This document shows, piece after piece, positions 9,219-16,968 of a stretch of DNA of 64,000 bases (position 1 is its first letter; every line of letters begins with the position of its first letter). This DNA is from Planctomycetota bacterium (GTDB taxonomy: Bacteria > Planctomycetota > PLA2 > JAEUHO01), in the NCBI GenBank assembly GCA_020631815.1, contig JACKGW010000003.1, forward strand, positions 124,001 through 188,000, given 5' to 3'. Both the position numbers and the translations under genes were made by a program. The notes beneath the pieces are model-generated. The model saw nothing but the letters and a program-made list of their open reading frames with translations, was not told the origin of the DNA and searched no databases.

Positions 9219-9845
9219 TCATGTCGCCCGCACGGAGCTGGCCGCCCCGTGTCCTTCCAAGGCGGAGCGCAGGGCTGCGCGGGCACGATGCAGACGACTG
9301 CGAACCGTGCCCACGGCCACGTCCAAGAGGGCCGCCATGTCCTCGTAGGACAAGGCCTCCACCTCGCGCAACACCAAGATCTCGCGCGCGTCCGGCTCGA
9401 GTCCCGCCAACGCCGCATCCAGCGCTTGCCCCAGCTCGCGCGCTTCGGCGCGCTCCGCCAACGTCGGCCCGCGGTCCGGCACCGAGGCCGCTCGCGAGGT
9501 GCCCGTCAGCGGCGAGGTCTCGTCGAGCGAGGCGGGACGCGCGTGCTTGAGCGTCCGGCGCTGCCGGAGCTCGTTGCGGCACTGGTTGATGGCGATGCGG
9601 GTGAGCCATGTCGAGAAACGGCTGTCTCCGTGGAACCGGGAGAGCCCTCGCCATGCCTTCACGAACACGGTCTGCGCGACGTCGAGCGCGGCTTCCGCGT
9701 CGCCGGTGATGCGCCGCGCCAAGCGGACCACGCGGTCCTGATGGCGGACGACCAGGCGGTCGAAGGCCTCGCTCGCGCCGGCCTGCGCGGCCTCCACGAG
9801 GTCGCGGTCCGGATCGCCAGCAGGGGGAGGGGTCTCGTTACCCAT
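9219..9845 (-). CDS. ECF-type RNA polymerase sigma factor
   Basis: 208 residues with the two-domain layout of ECF sigma factors. Region 2 includes DAEAALDVAQTVFVKAWRGL and FSTWLTRIAINQCRNELRQR (core binding and -10 recognition). Region 4 includes LSYEDMAALLDVAVGTVRSR, a helix-turn-helix that reads the -35 element. The linker (SLDETSPLTGTSRAAS) is somewhat long. I chose the ATG at 9845 over a start ten codons upstream because the conserved part begins soon after it and AAAGG lies just before it. It heads the six-gene operon running to 1906 and is followed by its likely anti-sigma. A GGAAC-N17-GTC pair just upstream suggests autoregulation. Confidence 0.9.
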   Translation of the reverse strand: MGNETPPPAGDPDRDLVEAAQAGASEAFDRLVVRHQDRVVRLARRITGDAEAALDVAQTVFVKAWRGLSRFHGDSRFSTWLTRIAINQCRNELRQRRTLKHARPASLDETSPLTGTSRAASVPDRGPTLAERAEARELGQALDAALAGLEPDAREILVLREVEALSYEDMAALLDVAVGTVRSRLHRARAALRSALEGHGAASSVRAT

Positions 9846-9853
9846 TGCCTTTC

Positions 9854-9878
9854 GACACCGGCAGGATGCCACGGTTCC
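9854..9878 (-). promoter_or_regulatory. possible ECF promoter before the sigma gene
   Basis: On the minus strand GGAAC (9878-9874) is followed after exactly 17 bases by GTC (9856-9854), the spacing and bases typical of ECF-dependent promoters. The -35 part sits inside a perfect inverted repeat (8-base arms at 9874-9881 and 9887-9894, 5-base loop). If real, transcription would start almost at the sigma gene ATG, giving a leaderless message or requiring a later start codon. Confidence 0.35.
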
Positions 9879-9983
9879 CGCGGTTCGCGGGAACGCCGCG
9901 TAGGACTACCCCTGGTACGGCCGCGGGCGGCCGGGGACCGCAAAAGCCCCGCAACTCCGGCCCGGTCGCCGGTCGGGCGCCGG

Positions 9984-10832
9984 TCAGAGGGCCGCGATGC
10001 GGGCCGCGAGAAGCGTGATGTTGTCCGGCCCGCCGCGGCGCTCGGCGCCGTGGATGAGCCGGTCCACCAGGCCTTCCAGCTGGCCGCCGCGGTGCAGCTC
10101 GTCGCGCAGGACGTCCTCGGGCACGACGCCGCTCAGGCCGTCGGTGCAGAACAGCATGGTGTCGCCGTCCTCCACCGCGACCGTCGAGACGGCGACCTCG
10201 ATGTCCTCGTCGCTGCCGAGCGCCTGCATGAGGATGTGGCGCCCGGCGACGCGACCGACTTCGTCGGGGCCGATGATGTTGTCCTCGAGCAGCTTCTCGG
10301 CCCACGTCTGGTCCCGCGTGAGCTGCTGCAGCTTGCCGCCGCGCCAGAGGTAGGCCCGGCTGTCTCCGACGTGCGCGAGCATCGCCACGTCGTCGAGCAT
10401 CCACGCAGCCGTCAGCGTCGTGCCCATGCGGGCGCGCGACGGGTTGCTGGCGCCTTCGTCGCGAATGCGCTCGCTGGCCAGGAGGACAGCGGCGACAAGT
10501 GCCGCGTGCAGGTCCTCGCGCGCGGTCTCGGCGTCGTTGCCGCGGCCGGCCCGCTGGGCCAGCGTCTCGGCGAGGATGCTGACCGCCATCCCGCTGGCGA
10601 CCTCACCCGCTCGCTCGCCACCGATGCCGTCGGCCACGGCCAGCAGGACGCCCGGGCGGTCCAGCCCCGAGGTCCCTTCGAGGGCGTCCTCGGTGCCGCT
10701 GCTCGGGCCGTTCTCGGCGAGCAGCCCACGGGCGCAGAGGTTGTCCTCGTTGTTGGCGCGGACGCAGCCAACCGAGGAGCGCCCGTACCAGCGCAGTCCC
10801 AACCGCGGCACGGCACCCGTGGACGACCCCAT
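9984..10832 (-). CDS. PP2C-family Ser/Thr protein phosphatase
   Basis: A cytoplasmic metal-dependent phosphatase of about 282 residues. The motifs appear in order: the RSSVGCVRANNEDN start with metal-binding Asp30, LAVADGIGGERAGE near 60, HVGDSRAYLWRGG near 150, MLFCTDGLSGVV, and the C-terminal GGPDNITLLAARI with the last metal ligand. The domain fills the whole protein; no membrane segment. The ATG at 10832 lies close before the domain. Another ATG at 10868 is possible. Such enzymes usually oppose Hanks-type kinases or act in partner-switching control, but no kinase is present in this window. It is transcribed alone, divergent from the NPCBM operon. Confidence 0.92.
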   Translation of the reverse strand: MGSSTGAVPRLGLRWYGRSSVGCVRANNEDNLCARGLLAENGPSSGTEDALEGTSGLDRPGVLLAVADGIGGERAGEVASGMAVSILAETLAQRAGRGNDAETAREDLHAALVAAVLLASERIRDEGASNPSRARMGTTLTAAWMLDDVAMLAHVGDSRAYLWRGGKLQQLTRDQTWAEKLLEDNIIGPDEVGRVAGRHILMQALGSDEDIEVAVSTVAVEDGDTMLFCTDGLSGVVPEDVLRDELHRGGQLEGLVDRLIHGAERRGGPDNITLLAARIAAL

Positions 10833-10960
10833 GCGACGTTCCGTGCTCTCCAGGACCCAGAGCGGCATCCGCCCCGCACGCCTCGGCGTGGAGGGGCATG
10901 GTGCCCGAAGCCGGGCCGGGTGCCATGCAGGAACTACCCGCACCTCCACCCGGGGGGTCG

Positions 10961-10989
10961 TTGACGAGGGGTCCGGGCCTCTCGACACT
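10961..10989 (+). promoter_or_regulatory. sigma-70 type promoter for the NPCBM operon, probably leaderless
   Basis: TTGACG (10961-10966) is followed after 17 bases by GACACT (10984-10989). This is a near-consensus housekeeping promoter. A start about 7 bases downstream falls on the ATG at 10996, and no Shine-Dalgarno sequence is present, so the message is probably leaderless. Confidence 0.65.
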
Positions 10990-10995
10990 CGGGCC

Positions 10996-12366
10996 ATGCC
11001 TCATCGCGCCCCGTCTGCTCGTGCTCGCCGCCACCCGCTCCAGCCGGCGGCCCTGATCCTCCTGCTGGGCGCGGCCCTGCTGCCCCTGGCGGCCCCCGCG
11101 GCGCCCCGCGCCGCGGCGGAGGAGGGCCGCTCTCCTCCGCCCACGGCCCGGCTGGTGGTGCGGGGCCACGAGCCCGAGCGCGGCGCCCTGCTCCAGGTCG
11201 AGGCGGGCGGCCTCCGCTTCCGCCCGGCCATCGGCGAGGCGCGGCTCGTGCCGTGGGACGACCTGGTCGAGCTGTCCACGGGCTCCACGACCGGCGTGGC
11301 GCCCGAGCGCAGCGCCTTGCTGTGGCGCGCCCACCTCGCGGGTGGCGAGGTACTCCTCGGCGCCCGCCAGGTCGTCGAGGACGACACGGAAGCGCTCCAC
11401 CTGGACGTCGCGGGCATGGGCACGGTGCGTCTGCCGCTGGAGGTCCTGCGTCGCATCGAAGCGCTGCCGCCGGACGTTCCGCTGACGCTGGACCGTACGG
11501 ACATGCATCCGGCCGAGCCGGGTCGTGACGTGGTCTACGACGAAGTCGACGACCGCCTGGCGGGCACGCTGCTGGAGCTGGGGCGCGACGCGATCCTGCT
11601 CGAGGACGACGGCGGTCGCGAGCGCAGCATCGCGTGGAGCCGCGCCCGCACGATCCACGTGGCGGCCGAAGCCGCGACGGCGCCTGCACCTGCCGCGGGT
11701 GGTCTCTCCGTCGAAGTCGAGCTGACCGACGGCAGCCGCATCCCCACGGCGACGCCGCCGCACGCCGACGGCGACGTGGTCGTGCTGGCCCCACGCTCCT
11801 TGCCGGACGTGACGTGGCGCGTGCGCCGCGAGAGCATCGCCGCGCTACGTGCGCGAGGTGGTTCCTTCGACTACGCCACGTACCTGCCGTTCACCAGCGA
11901 GATCGACACGGGCACGGCGGATCATGCCGATGTCGGCGTCGACCAGATCCTGGCCACGCTGTGGCGCACGCGCGTCGATCGTCGCGCCGACGGCCGTCCG
12001 CTCGCCGTAGGGGGCACGCGCTGGCGCCACGGCTTCGCCGTGCACAGCACGTCGCGCGTTCGCGTCACGCTGGACGGGGCCTGGTCCACGTTCGAAGTCG
12101 GCATCGGCGTGGACGACAGCGTGCTCGAGAACGCCACGTCCGCCTCCGAGGGGGTGCGCGGCGACGTCGGCGCCCGCGTGCTCGGTGACGACCGCGTCCT
12201 CTGGCAGACCAAGTCCGTGAAGGGCGGCGAGGGCGTGACTTGGACAGGTCCGCTCGACGTGAGCGGCGTGAAGACGCTGACGCTGGAAGTCGACCGGGGC
12301 CCCGATGGCCTCTCCACGCTGGACCGCGCGGACTGGGTCCGCCCGCTGCTGGTCCGCGCGCGTTGA
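10996..12366 (+). CDS. exported protein with C-terminal NPCBM domain
   Basis: 456 residues. A signal peptide (PAALILLLGAALLPLAAPAAPRAAA) shows export. Residues 45-290 contain repeated small beta segments (ALLQVEAGGLRFRPAIGEARLVPWDDLVEL and similar) that resemble strand-turn units seen in planctomycete surface proteins. The C-terminal 150 residues match the NPCBM/galactose-binding-like fold: GTRWRHGFAVHSTSRVRV, STFEVGIGVDDSV and the closing DRADWVRPLLVR. NPCBM domains bind carbohydrate or attach to glycosidases; no glycosidase domain is fused here. It is first in a four-gene operon; its stop overlaps the TTG start of the VWA gene as TTGA. Upstream is a promoter with no room for a leader. Confidence 0.8.
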   Translation: MPHRAPSARARRHPLQPAALILLLGAALLPLAAPAAPRAAAEEGRSPPPTARLVVRGHEPERGALLQVEAGGLRFRPAIGEARLVPWDDLVELSTGSTTGVAPERSALLWRAHLAGGEVLLGARQVVEDDTEALHLDVAGMGTVRLPLEVLRRIEALPPDVPLTLDRTDMHPAEPGRDVVYDEVDDRLAGTLLELGRDAILLEDDGGRERSIAWSRARTIHVAAEAATAPAPAAGGLSVEVELTDGSRIPTATPPHADGDVVVLAPRSLPDVTWRVRRESIAALRARGGSFDYATYLPFTSEIDTGTADHADVGVDQILATLWRTRVDRRADGRPLAVGGTRWRHGFAVHSTSRVRVTLDGAWSTFEVGIGVDDSVLENATSASEGVRGDVGARVLGDDRVLWQTKSVKGGEGVTWTGPLDVSGVKTLTLEVDRGPDGLSTLDRADWVRPLLVRAR

Positions 12367-15020
12367 GCGGTTGGCACTTCACCTGGCCGACGTGGCTCGC
12401 CGTCCTGCCGGCGGTGCCGCTCGTCGTCCTGCTGTTGGAGATGCGGCTGGGCGGAGGCCGCGGTGCGGTGCTCGCCCGTACCGTGACCCGCTCGCTGCTC
12501 GTCGGTCTCGCGGTGGTGGCCCTCGCGGCGCCGCGCGAGAACGCCTCCGCGCCCGTCCCGCCACGTCTGCTGGTGGCCACGGCCCCGCTGCCGTCCGACG
12601 GCGCGGACGCCGAGGCGGAGGCACTGCGCGCCGCGGTACGCGCTGAAGCGAAGCGCCGCGGCATTTCGCTCGTGGAGGTCGAGGCCCCGGGCCGCGTCGA
12701 CGACGCCCTGGAGCAAGCCGAGGGCGCCTTTGCACGTGGTGAAGCGGGCGGCGTCCTCCTGGTGACGCCGGGGCACGCGGGCCTCGAGGGGGCCGCCGAG
12801 GCCGCTGCGCGCCTGCGCCAGAGGGGCGTGCACGTCGGCCACGTCCCCTTGCCCGGTGCGACGAGCGCGCCCACGGGCGGGGCGCGTGTGGAGGAGCTCG
12901 CGTTGCCCGGGGCGGCACGCGGAGCCTTCACGGCGCGCGCGCGCATGACGGGAGCCGCAGGCGCCAGCACGCGCTGGTTCCTGGATGGACAGCTCGTCGG
13001 CGACGGCCCGCTCCCGCCTCCGGCTGCGGACGGCGGCATCGAGGTCGAGCAGCGACTCCCGGCGCTGGCGCCGGGCTGGCACGAGGTGGCACTCGCCCTC
13101 GACGGCCCCCAAGGCACCGTCGTCGACAGCGCGCGCCAAGTCGTCTTCGTTCCCGCAGCGCCGCGCTACCTCGCGGCGCTCGCCGACCCACCTTCGTCCT
13201 GGAGTGCGCGCGCTGCGGCGGCCCAGGGCCTGCCGCTCCAGCGCCTGACGGGCGCTGCGGACGAGCTGGTCCAGACCGACGTCGTCGTGGCGGACGCGGC
13301 CTTCCTGGCCAACCTGCCGTCGGATGCCGCCGAAGCGCTCGCGCGGGCCGTGCGCAGCGGCCGCGGCCTGGTCGTCGAGGCGGGCGGTTCCGACGAGGCC
13401 TGGGCGCGGCTCGCAACGAGCCCGCTCGCGGCGCTCCTGCCGCTGACGCCGCTCCCCCAGCCGCCGCCGGAGCCGGAGCCCGCGCCGCCTCCGCCCCCGA
13501 CCCCGCCTCCCCCGCCGCCGCCGGTCGCGCCGCCGCCGCGCGGAGGCCCCGGCCTCGCCGCCAAGCGGGCGCCCGACGAGGCGCTGCCCATCACGTTGCT
13601 CTTGCTGATCGACCGCAGCGGCAGCATGGAGGGCGAGAAGTTCCAGATGGCGCTGGAGGCCGCGCACGGAGCGGCGCAGGCACTTGGTGCCGCCGACCGT
13701 CTCGGCGCCATCGTGTTCGCCGAAGACGCGCGCTTGGTGCTCGCGCCACGCGCCGGGCGGCCCAACCTGAAGCTGGCGCTGGGGCTCGTCCAAGCCGACG
13801 GCACGGAGACGAACATCCACGCCGCCTTGGCGAAGGCGGCCGAGGTGATGGCTTCGGAGACGGGCCGCATCCGCCACGTGCTGCTGCTCACCGACGGCGA
13901 GCAACATCCGCCGGGGCCGCTGTTCAGCAGCGTGATGGGTCCGCTGCGCGCAGGCGGCATCACGCTCACCGCGGTCGGCATGGGACGCGGCGCGCGCATG
14001 TCGCAGCTGCGCGAGATCGTGCGCTTGGCGGCGGGCGGCGCAGCGCTCTACGCCCCCACACCCGACCAGGTGCCGGTCGTCGTGACGCGCGACACGCAGC
14101 GCATCACGGAGGTACGCGGCGAGCGCGTGGCGCGCCTGCCCGATCCCGAGCAGCGCCCCGAGCCCTCGCCCGACGCCGAGCCCGTGCGCGAGCCCGAGCC
14201 GTCCCCCCCGACGCCGCCGACACCCCCGCCCGCCCCGCCCAAGCCCAAGCCCGCGCCCCCGGTCCCGCTCCGCACGCGCGCCCCCCACGAGGTGCTCTCC
14301 GGCTTTGGCCAGGCGACGTGGCCCGCCGTGGGCACGCTGCGCCTGGCGCGCGTGCACGGTGACGCGCTGGTCGTGCTGGAGCGCGACGACGGCGAGGCCG
14401 CACCGGCGCTCGTGATGTCGCGCGCCGGGCTCGGACGCGTGGCGGTGATGCTGGTCCCGCCGAAGGACGAGGGCTGGGCCACGTGGCCCCGCGCCGCGGC
14501 GTTCATGGGCCAAGTCCTGGCGAGCGTCGCGGCACCCGAGGGAGGCCCCGCCGACGTGCCGCGGCTCGAAGTGCGGGCCCCCGGCGAGGGCCCGGCCTAC
14601 CTCGAGGTGTTGTGGCCGGCCGAGGCCCCGGCGCGCCTGGAGCTGTTCGCCAGCGTCGAAGGCGGCCGTCGCCAGGCGCTCGGCGTGACCAGTCCCCGCG
14701 AGCGCCGTCAGTCGATCCCGCTGCCCCCCGCCGTCGCGCCCGGGGCCCGCGTGCGGATCGAGTCGGTGCTCGACGGTCAGCCCTTGCCGGCCCTCGAGCG
14801 CATCGTCCCCCGCAGGCCGCCCGTCGCCGTGCAGGCGGCCGATGCCGCAGGTCTGGCCGCCGCGCTCGGACCGGCCGTCGTGGAGCCGGCGACCTTCGTG
14901 GCGGACCTCCCGTGGGGCGCCCGCTCGCGCGACATCCCGCGCTGGCCCTGGGTGCTGGCGGCCGCGCTCGCCTGGCTGCTGGTCGACATCGCCGCCCACC
15001 GCCGGAAGCCGGTGGCATGA
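12363..15020 (+). CDS. membrane protein with von Willebrand factor A domain
   Basis: About 885 residues. The N-terminus carries two membrane segments (WLAVLPAVPLVVLLLEMRL and SLLVGLAVVALAAP), as in BatA-like aerotolerance/VWA proteins. The VWA domain begins near 410 with the metal-site motif DRSGSM (about 417-422) and continues with TETNIHAAL and LLLTDGEQH. Two Pro-rich linkers (about 363-394 and 595-636) flank it. A third membrane helix (WPWVLAAALAWLLVDIAAH) closes the protein near 860-878. Most of the chain is therefore extracytoplasmic. I assign the TTG at 12363 because it overlaps the previous stop and precedes the first membrane segment directly; no other start fits. The function is unknown beyond metal-dependent protein binding. 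Confidence 0.82.
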   Translation: MSGWHFTWPTWLAVLPAVPLVVLLLEMRLGGGRGAVLARTVTRSLLVGLAVVALAAPRENASAPVPPRLLVATAPLPSDGADAEAEALRAAVRAEAKRRGISLVEVEAPGRVDDALEQAEGAFARGEAGGVLLVTPGHAGLEGAAEAAARLRQRGVHVGHVPLPGATSAPTGGARVEELALPGAARGAFTARARMTGAAGASTRWFLDGQLVGDGPLPPPAADGGIEVEQRLPALAPGWHEVALALDGPQGTVVDSARQVVFVPAAPRYLAALADPPSSWSARAAAAQGLPLQRLTGAADELVQTDVVVADAAFLANLPSDAAEALARAVRSGRGLVVEAGGSDEAWARLATSPLAALLPLTPLPQPPPEPEPAPPPPPTPPPPPPPVAPPPRGGPGLAAKRAPDEALPITLLLLIDRSGSMEGEKFQMALEAAHGAAQALGAADRLGAIVFAEDARLVLAPRAGRPNLKLALGLVQADGTETNIHAALAKAAEVMASETGRIRHVLLLTDGEQHPPGPLFSSVMGPLRAGGITLTAVGMGRGARMSQLREIVRLAAGGAALYAPTPDQVPVVVTRDTQRITEVRGERVARLPDPEQRPEPSPDAEPVREPEPSPPTPPTPPPAPPKPKPAPPVPLRTRAPHEVLSGFGQATWPAVGTLRLARVHGDALVVLERDDGEAAPALVMSRAGLGRVAVMLVPPKDEGWATWPRAAAFMGQVLASVAAPEGGPADVPRLEVRAPGEGPAYLEVLWPAEAPARLELFASVEGGRRQALGVTSPRERRQSIPLPPAVAPGARVRIESVLDGQPLPALERIVPRRPPVAVQAADAAGLAAALGPAVVEPATFVADLPWGARSRDIPRWPWVLAAALAWLLVDIAAHRRKPVA

Positions 15021-16027
15021 GCGGCGGCTTGGCCCTCACGCTCGGCGACCCGGCAGGGATCGGGCCCGAGATCGTCGCCCGCTACTTGGCGGACTTCAGC
15101 CCGCTGCCGGCGCCGCTGGTGGTGGTGGGAGCCCGCCACCTGTTCGAAGCGGCGTGGCAGGCCGTGGGCGCCCCCTACGAGGTGCCGGACTTCGGGCCGG
15201 AATCGGCGCCGGTCGCGCTCCACGATCCCGGTGTGGGCCCGGACGGCGCGGTCGCCATCGGCCAGCCGTCGGCGGCCGCGGGCGCCGCCAGCCACGCCTG
15301 GGTGCTGGCCGCGGCCGACCTCGCCCGCGCCGGTCACGTGGCAGGCCTGGTCACGGCCCCCATCCACAAGGGCGCCTGGGCGATGGCGGGCATCACGTCC
15401 CCGGGGCATACGGAGGCGCTTCGCGACCGGGCCGGCGTCGAGCGGGTCGTGATGATGCTCGTGGGCGAGCGCCTGCGCGTCGCGCTGGCCACGATCCACG
15501 TGCCGCTGGCGCGTGTACCCGCCCTCGTCACGGTCGAGGGGCTGCTCGCCGACCTGGACGTCCTCCACGGGGCGCTACGCGGCCCGTTCCGCATCGCAAG
15601 GCCACGCATCGCCGTGTGCGGCCTCAACCCGCATGCGGGCGAGGGTGGGCTCCTGGGCCACGAAGACGACGCGGTCGTTGCACCGGCCGTGGCCGCGGCC
15701 CGCCGTGCCGGCATCGACGCCTCGGGGCCGTGGCCCGCGGACGCGTGCATCCCCCAGGCCGCTGCAGGCCGCTACGACGCCGCTCTGTGCATGTTCCACG
15801 ACCAGGGCCTGCCCGCCGTGAAGACGCTCGCGCCGCGCACCGCGGTCAACGTGACGCTTGGCTTGCCCTTCGTGCGCACGAGCGTGGACCACGGCACCGC
15901 TTTCGACATTGCAGGGCGCGGTGTGGCCACACCGACGTCACTGGATGCCGCCGTGCGACTCGCAGCGTTCCTCGTGGAGACGCCTTCCACCCACGATCCG
16001 CGCGCATTGCGCGGAGATGTTCAATAG
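15017..16027 (+). CDS. pdxA: 4-hydroxythreonine-4-phosphate dehydrogenase PdxA
   Basis: PdxA oxidises 4-phospho-hydroxythreonine with NAD in the DXP-dependent pyridoxal phosphate pathway; the product is used by PdxJ. At 336 residues it has family length. Visible signatures are GDPAGIGPEI near 10-19, TAPIHKG near 112, SPGHTE near 128, GLNPHAGEGGLLGHED near 203, CMFHDQGLPAVKTL near 258, and the end motif VRTSVDHGTAFDIAG. The metal-binding His residues sit in GHTE, in the DQG region and in VDHG. The ATG overlaps the VWA stop (ATGA), so it is translationally coupled, although the partners are unrelated to vitamin B6. Confidence 0.96.
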   Translation: MSGGLALTLGDPAGIGPEIVARYLADFSPLPAPLVVVGARHLFEAAWQAVGAPYEVPDFGPESAPVALHDPGVGPDGAVAIGQPSAAAGAASHAWVLAAADLARAGHVAGLVTAPIHKGAWAMAGITSPGHTEALRDRAGVERVVMMLVGERLRVALATIHVPLARVPALVTVEGLLADLDVLHGALRGPFRIARPRIAVCGLNPHAGEGGLLGHEDDAVVAPAVAAARRAGIDASGPWPADACIPQAAAGRYDAALCMFHDQGLPAVKTLAPRTAVNVTLGLPFVRTSVDHGTAFDIAGRGVATPTSLDAAVRLAAFLVETPSTHDPRALRGDVQ

Positions 16028-16071
16028 GCGCGCGGCGTGTTCCGACCTACTCTCCCAGGACCCTTGGCGGG

Positions 16072-16650
16072 ATGGGCATGACGCGCCGCAACAACGACCT
16101 CCTCTCCATCTTCGACGCCAACGCGCAGGCCGAGCGCAAGGCCCGCGCGGCAGCGGCCCGCGTGTCGTCGACGCGGCCCGCGGGCAAGCGCGCCTCGGGC
16201 TCGGGGAAGTCGGGCGGCTTCACGGGGCTGTGGCTCAGCCCCCGCCACGTCGTCGTGGCCTCCTGCGTGCTCACGCTGCTCCTGGTGCTGTCGTTCTTCG
16301 TCGGCATGGCCGCCGGCCGCCCCGGGTCGGGGGCGGCCCCCGCCCTCCAGCGCAACGCCAGCTCGCCCCGCGCCCAGGGCGTGATCCTCAAGCTCACGGT
16401 CGCCGCGATGGACATCTCCACCGGGCGGCCCGTCCAGGCCGGCGACGTGCGGACGGCCCTGGCCCGCTACGGGCTGGGCACCCAGCACGTGCGGGGGGTG
16501 ACCCTGGAGGACGGCCAGTGGATCGTCCGGGCCGGGCCCTTCCCCTCGGAACAGGCCGTGGACGAGTGGATCCAGTCCCAGCACCTGGGCGGAGCCCAGG
16601 TCTGCGGGTCCACCCCCTTCCACCGGCGCGCGTTCGAGCCGGCGCGGTAG
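16072..16650 (+). CDS. single-pass membrane protein with SPOR-like C-terminus
   Basis: About 192 residues. A basic, Ala/Ser-rich cytoplasmic tail (1-55) precedes one membrane helix (HVVVASCVLTLLLVLSFFVGMAAG, near 60-82). The C-terminal 95 residues have a weak SPOR-like pattern: repeated alpha-beta units and the segment QWIVRAGPFPSEQAVDEWIQ, which matches the common W-V-R-G-P-F spacing of SPOR domains. SPOR domains bind denuded septal peptidoglycan, which would place the protein at division sites, but the match is by eye only. ATGs at 16072 and 16078 are both possible. It follows pdxA by 44 bases and probably ends the operon. Confidence 0.7.
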   Translation: MGMTRRNNDLLSIFDANAQAERKARAAAARVSSTRPAGKRASGSGKSGGFTGLWLSPRHVVVASCVLTLLLVLSFFVGMAAGRPGSGAAPALQRNASSPRAQGVILKLTVAAMDISTGRPVQAGDVRTALARYGLGTQHVRGVTLEDGQWIVRAGPFPSEQAVDEWIQSQHLGGAQVCGSTPFHRRAFEPAR

Positions 16651-16659
16651 CCGCTTCGA

Positions 16660-16687
16660 TTGACCGGACCGGGGCCGGGCCTACACT
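16660..16687 (+). promoter_or_regulatory. sigma-70 type promoter for the small basic protein
   Basis: TTGACC (16660-16665), 16-base spacer, TACACT (16682-16687). The predicted start near 16694 leaves a leader of about 33 bases containing the GAGGA ribosome site before the ATG at 16727. Confidence 0.7.
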
Positions 16688-16726
16688 CGCCCGCTTCCCC
16701 TTCGGACCCGCCACGAGGATCCCGCG

Positions 16727-16951
16727 ATGTCCATCCACAAGAGCCTCAAGCTCAAGAGCAGCTTGGTCCGCACGCGGAGCGTCCTCACCCGCTGGGAGCG
16801 CATCGAGCGCCTGAAGGACCAGGACCGCTGGCGCGAGGGCGACGACGTCCACGGCCTGCCCAAGGTGCGGACGCAGTTCAAGATCCGCTCCAAGAAGCAG
16901 ATGCGCCAAGAGGCCGCGGCGGCCGCCAAGGACGAGAAGAAGAAGAAGTAG
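16727..16951 (+). CDS. PVC-type small basic protein
   Basis: 74 residues, very basic: starts MSIHKSLKLKSSLVRTRSVL, continues TRWERIERLKDQDRW and GLPKVRT, and ends in a Lys/Glu tail. This matches a small basic protein family found across Planctomycetes, Verrucomicrobia and Chlamydiae. Its role is not established in the members I know of; its size and charge suggest RNA or ribosome binding. GAGGA lies 8 bases before the ATG, and a strong promoter lies upstream, consistent with high expression. The stop codon begins a hairpin shared with the convergent HEAT gene. Confidence 0.88.
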   Translation: MSIHKSLKLKSSLVRTRSVLTRWERIERLKDQDRWREGDDVHGLPKVRTQFKIRSKKQMRQEAAAAAKDEKKKK

Positions 16952-16968
16952 CTCCTCAGTCGAGGAGC
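16951..16968. terminator. hairpin between convergent genes, possible two-way terminator
   Basis: A perfect inverted repeat (GCTCCTC, loop AGTC, GAGGAGC) lies across the two convergent stop codons. On the minus strand it is followed by a pyrimidine-rich stretch with TTC repeats. No true T-run exists on the plus strand, so efficiency there is uncertain. Confidence 0.45.

Noticed and set aside
12240..12362. N-terminal extension of the VWA protein to an ATG at 12240
   Set aside because: It would lie inside the NPCBM coding sequence and put a basic low-complexity stretch before the first membrane helix. TTG at 12363 overlaps the stop as in neighbouring gene pairs.
16021..16650. A long frame joining the pdxA region to the SPOR-like protein from 14842
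   Set aside because: The upstream part is out of frame with the VWA and PdxA genes and is low complexity; the real start lies at 16072 or 16078 before the basic tail and membrane helix.
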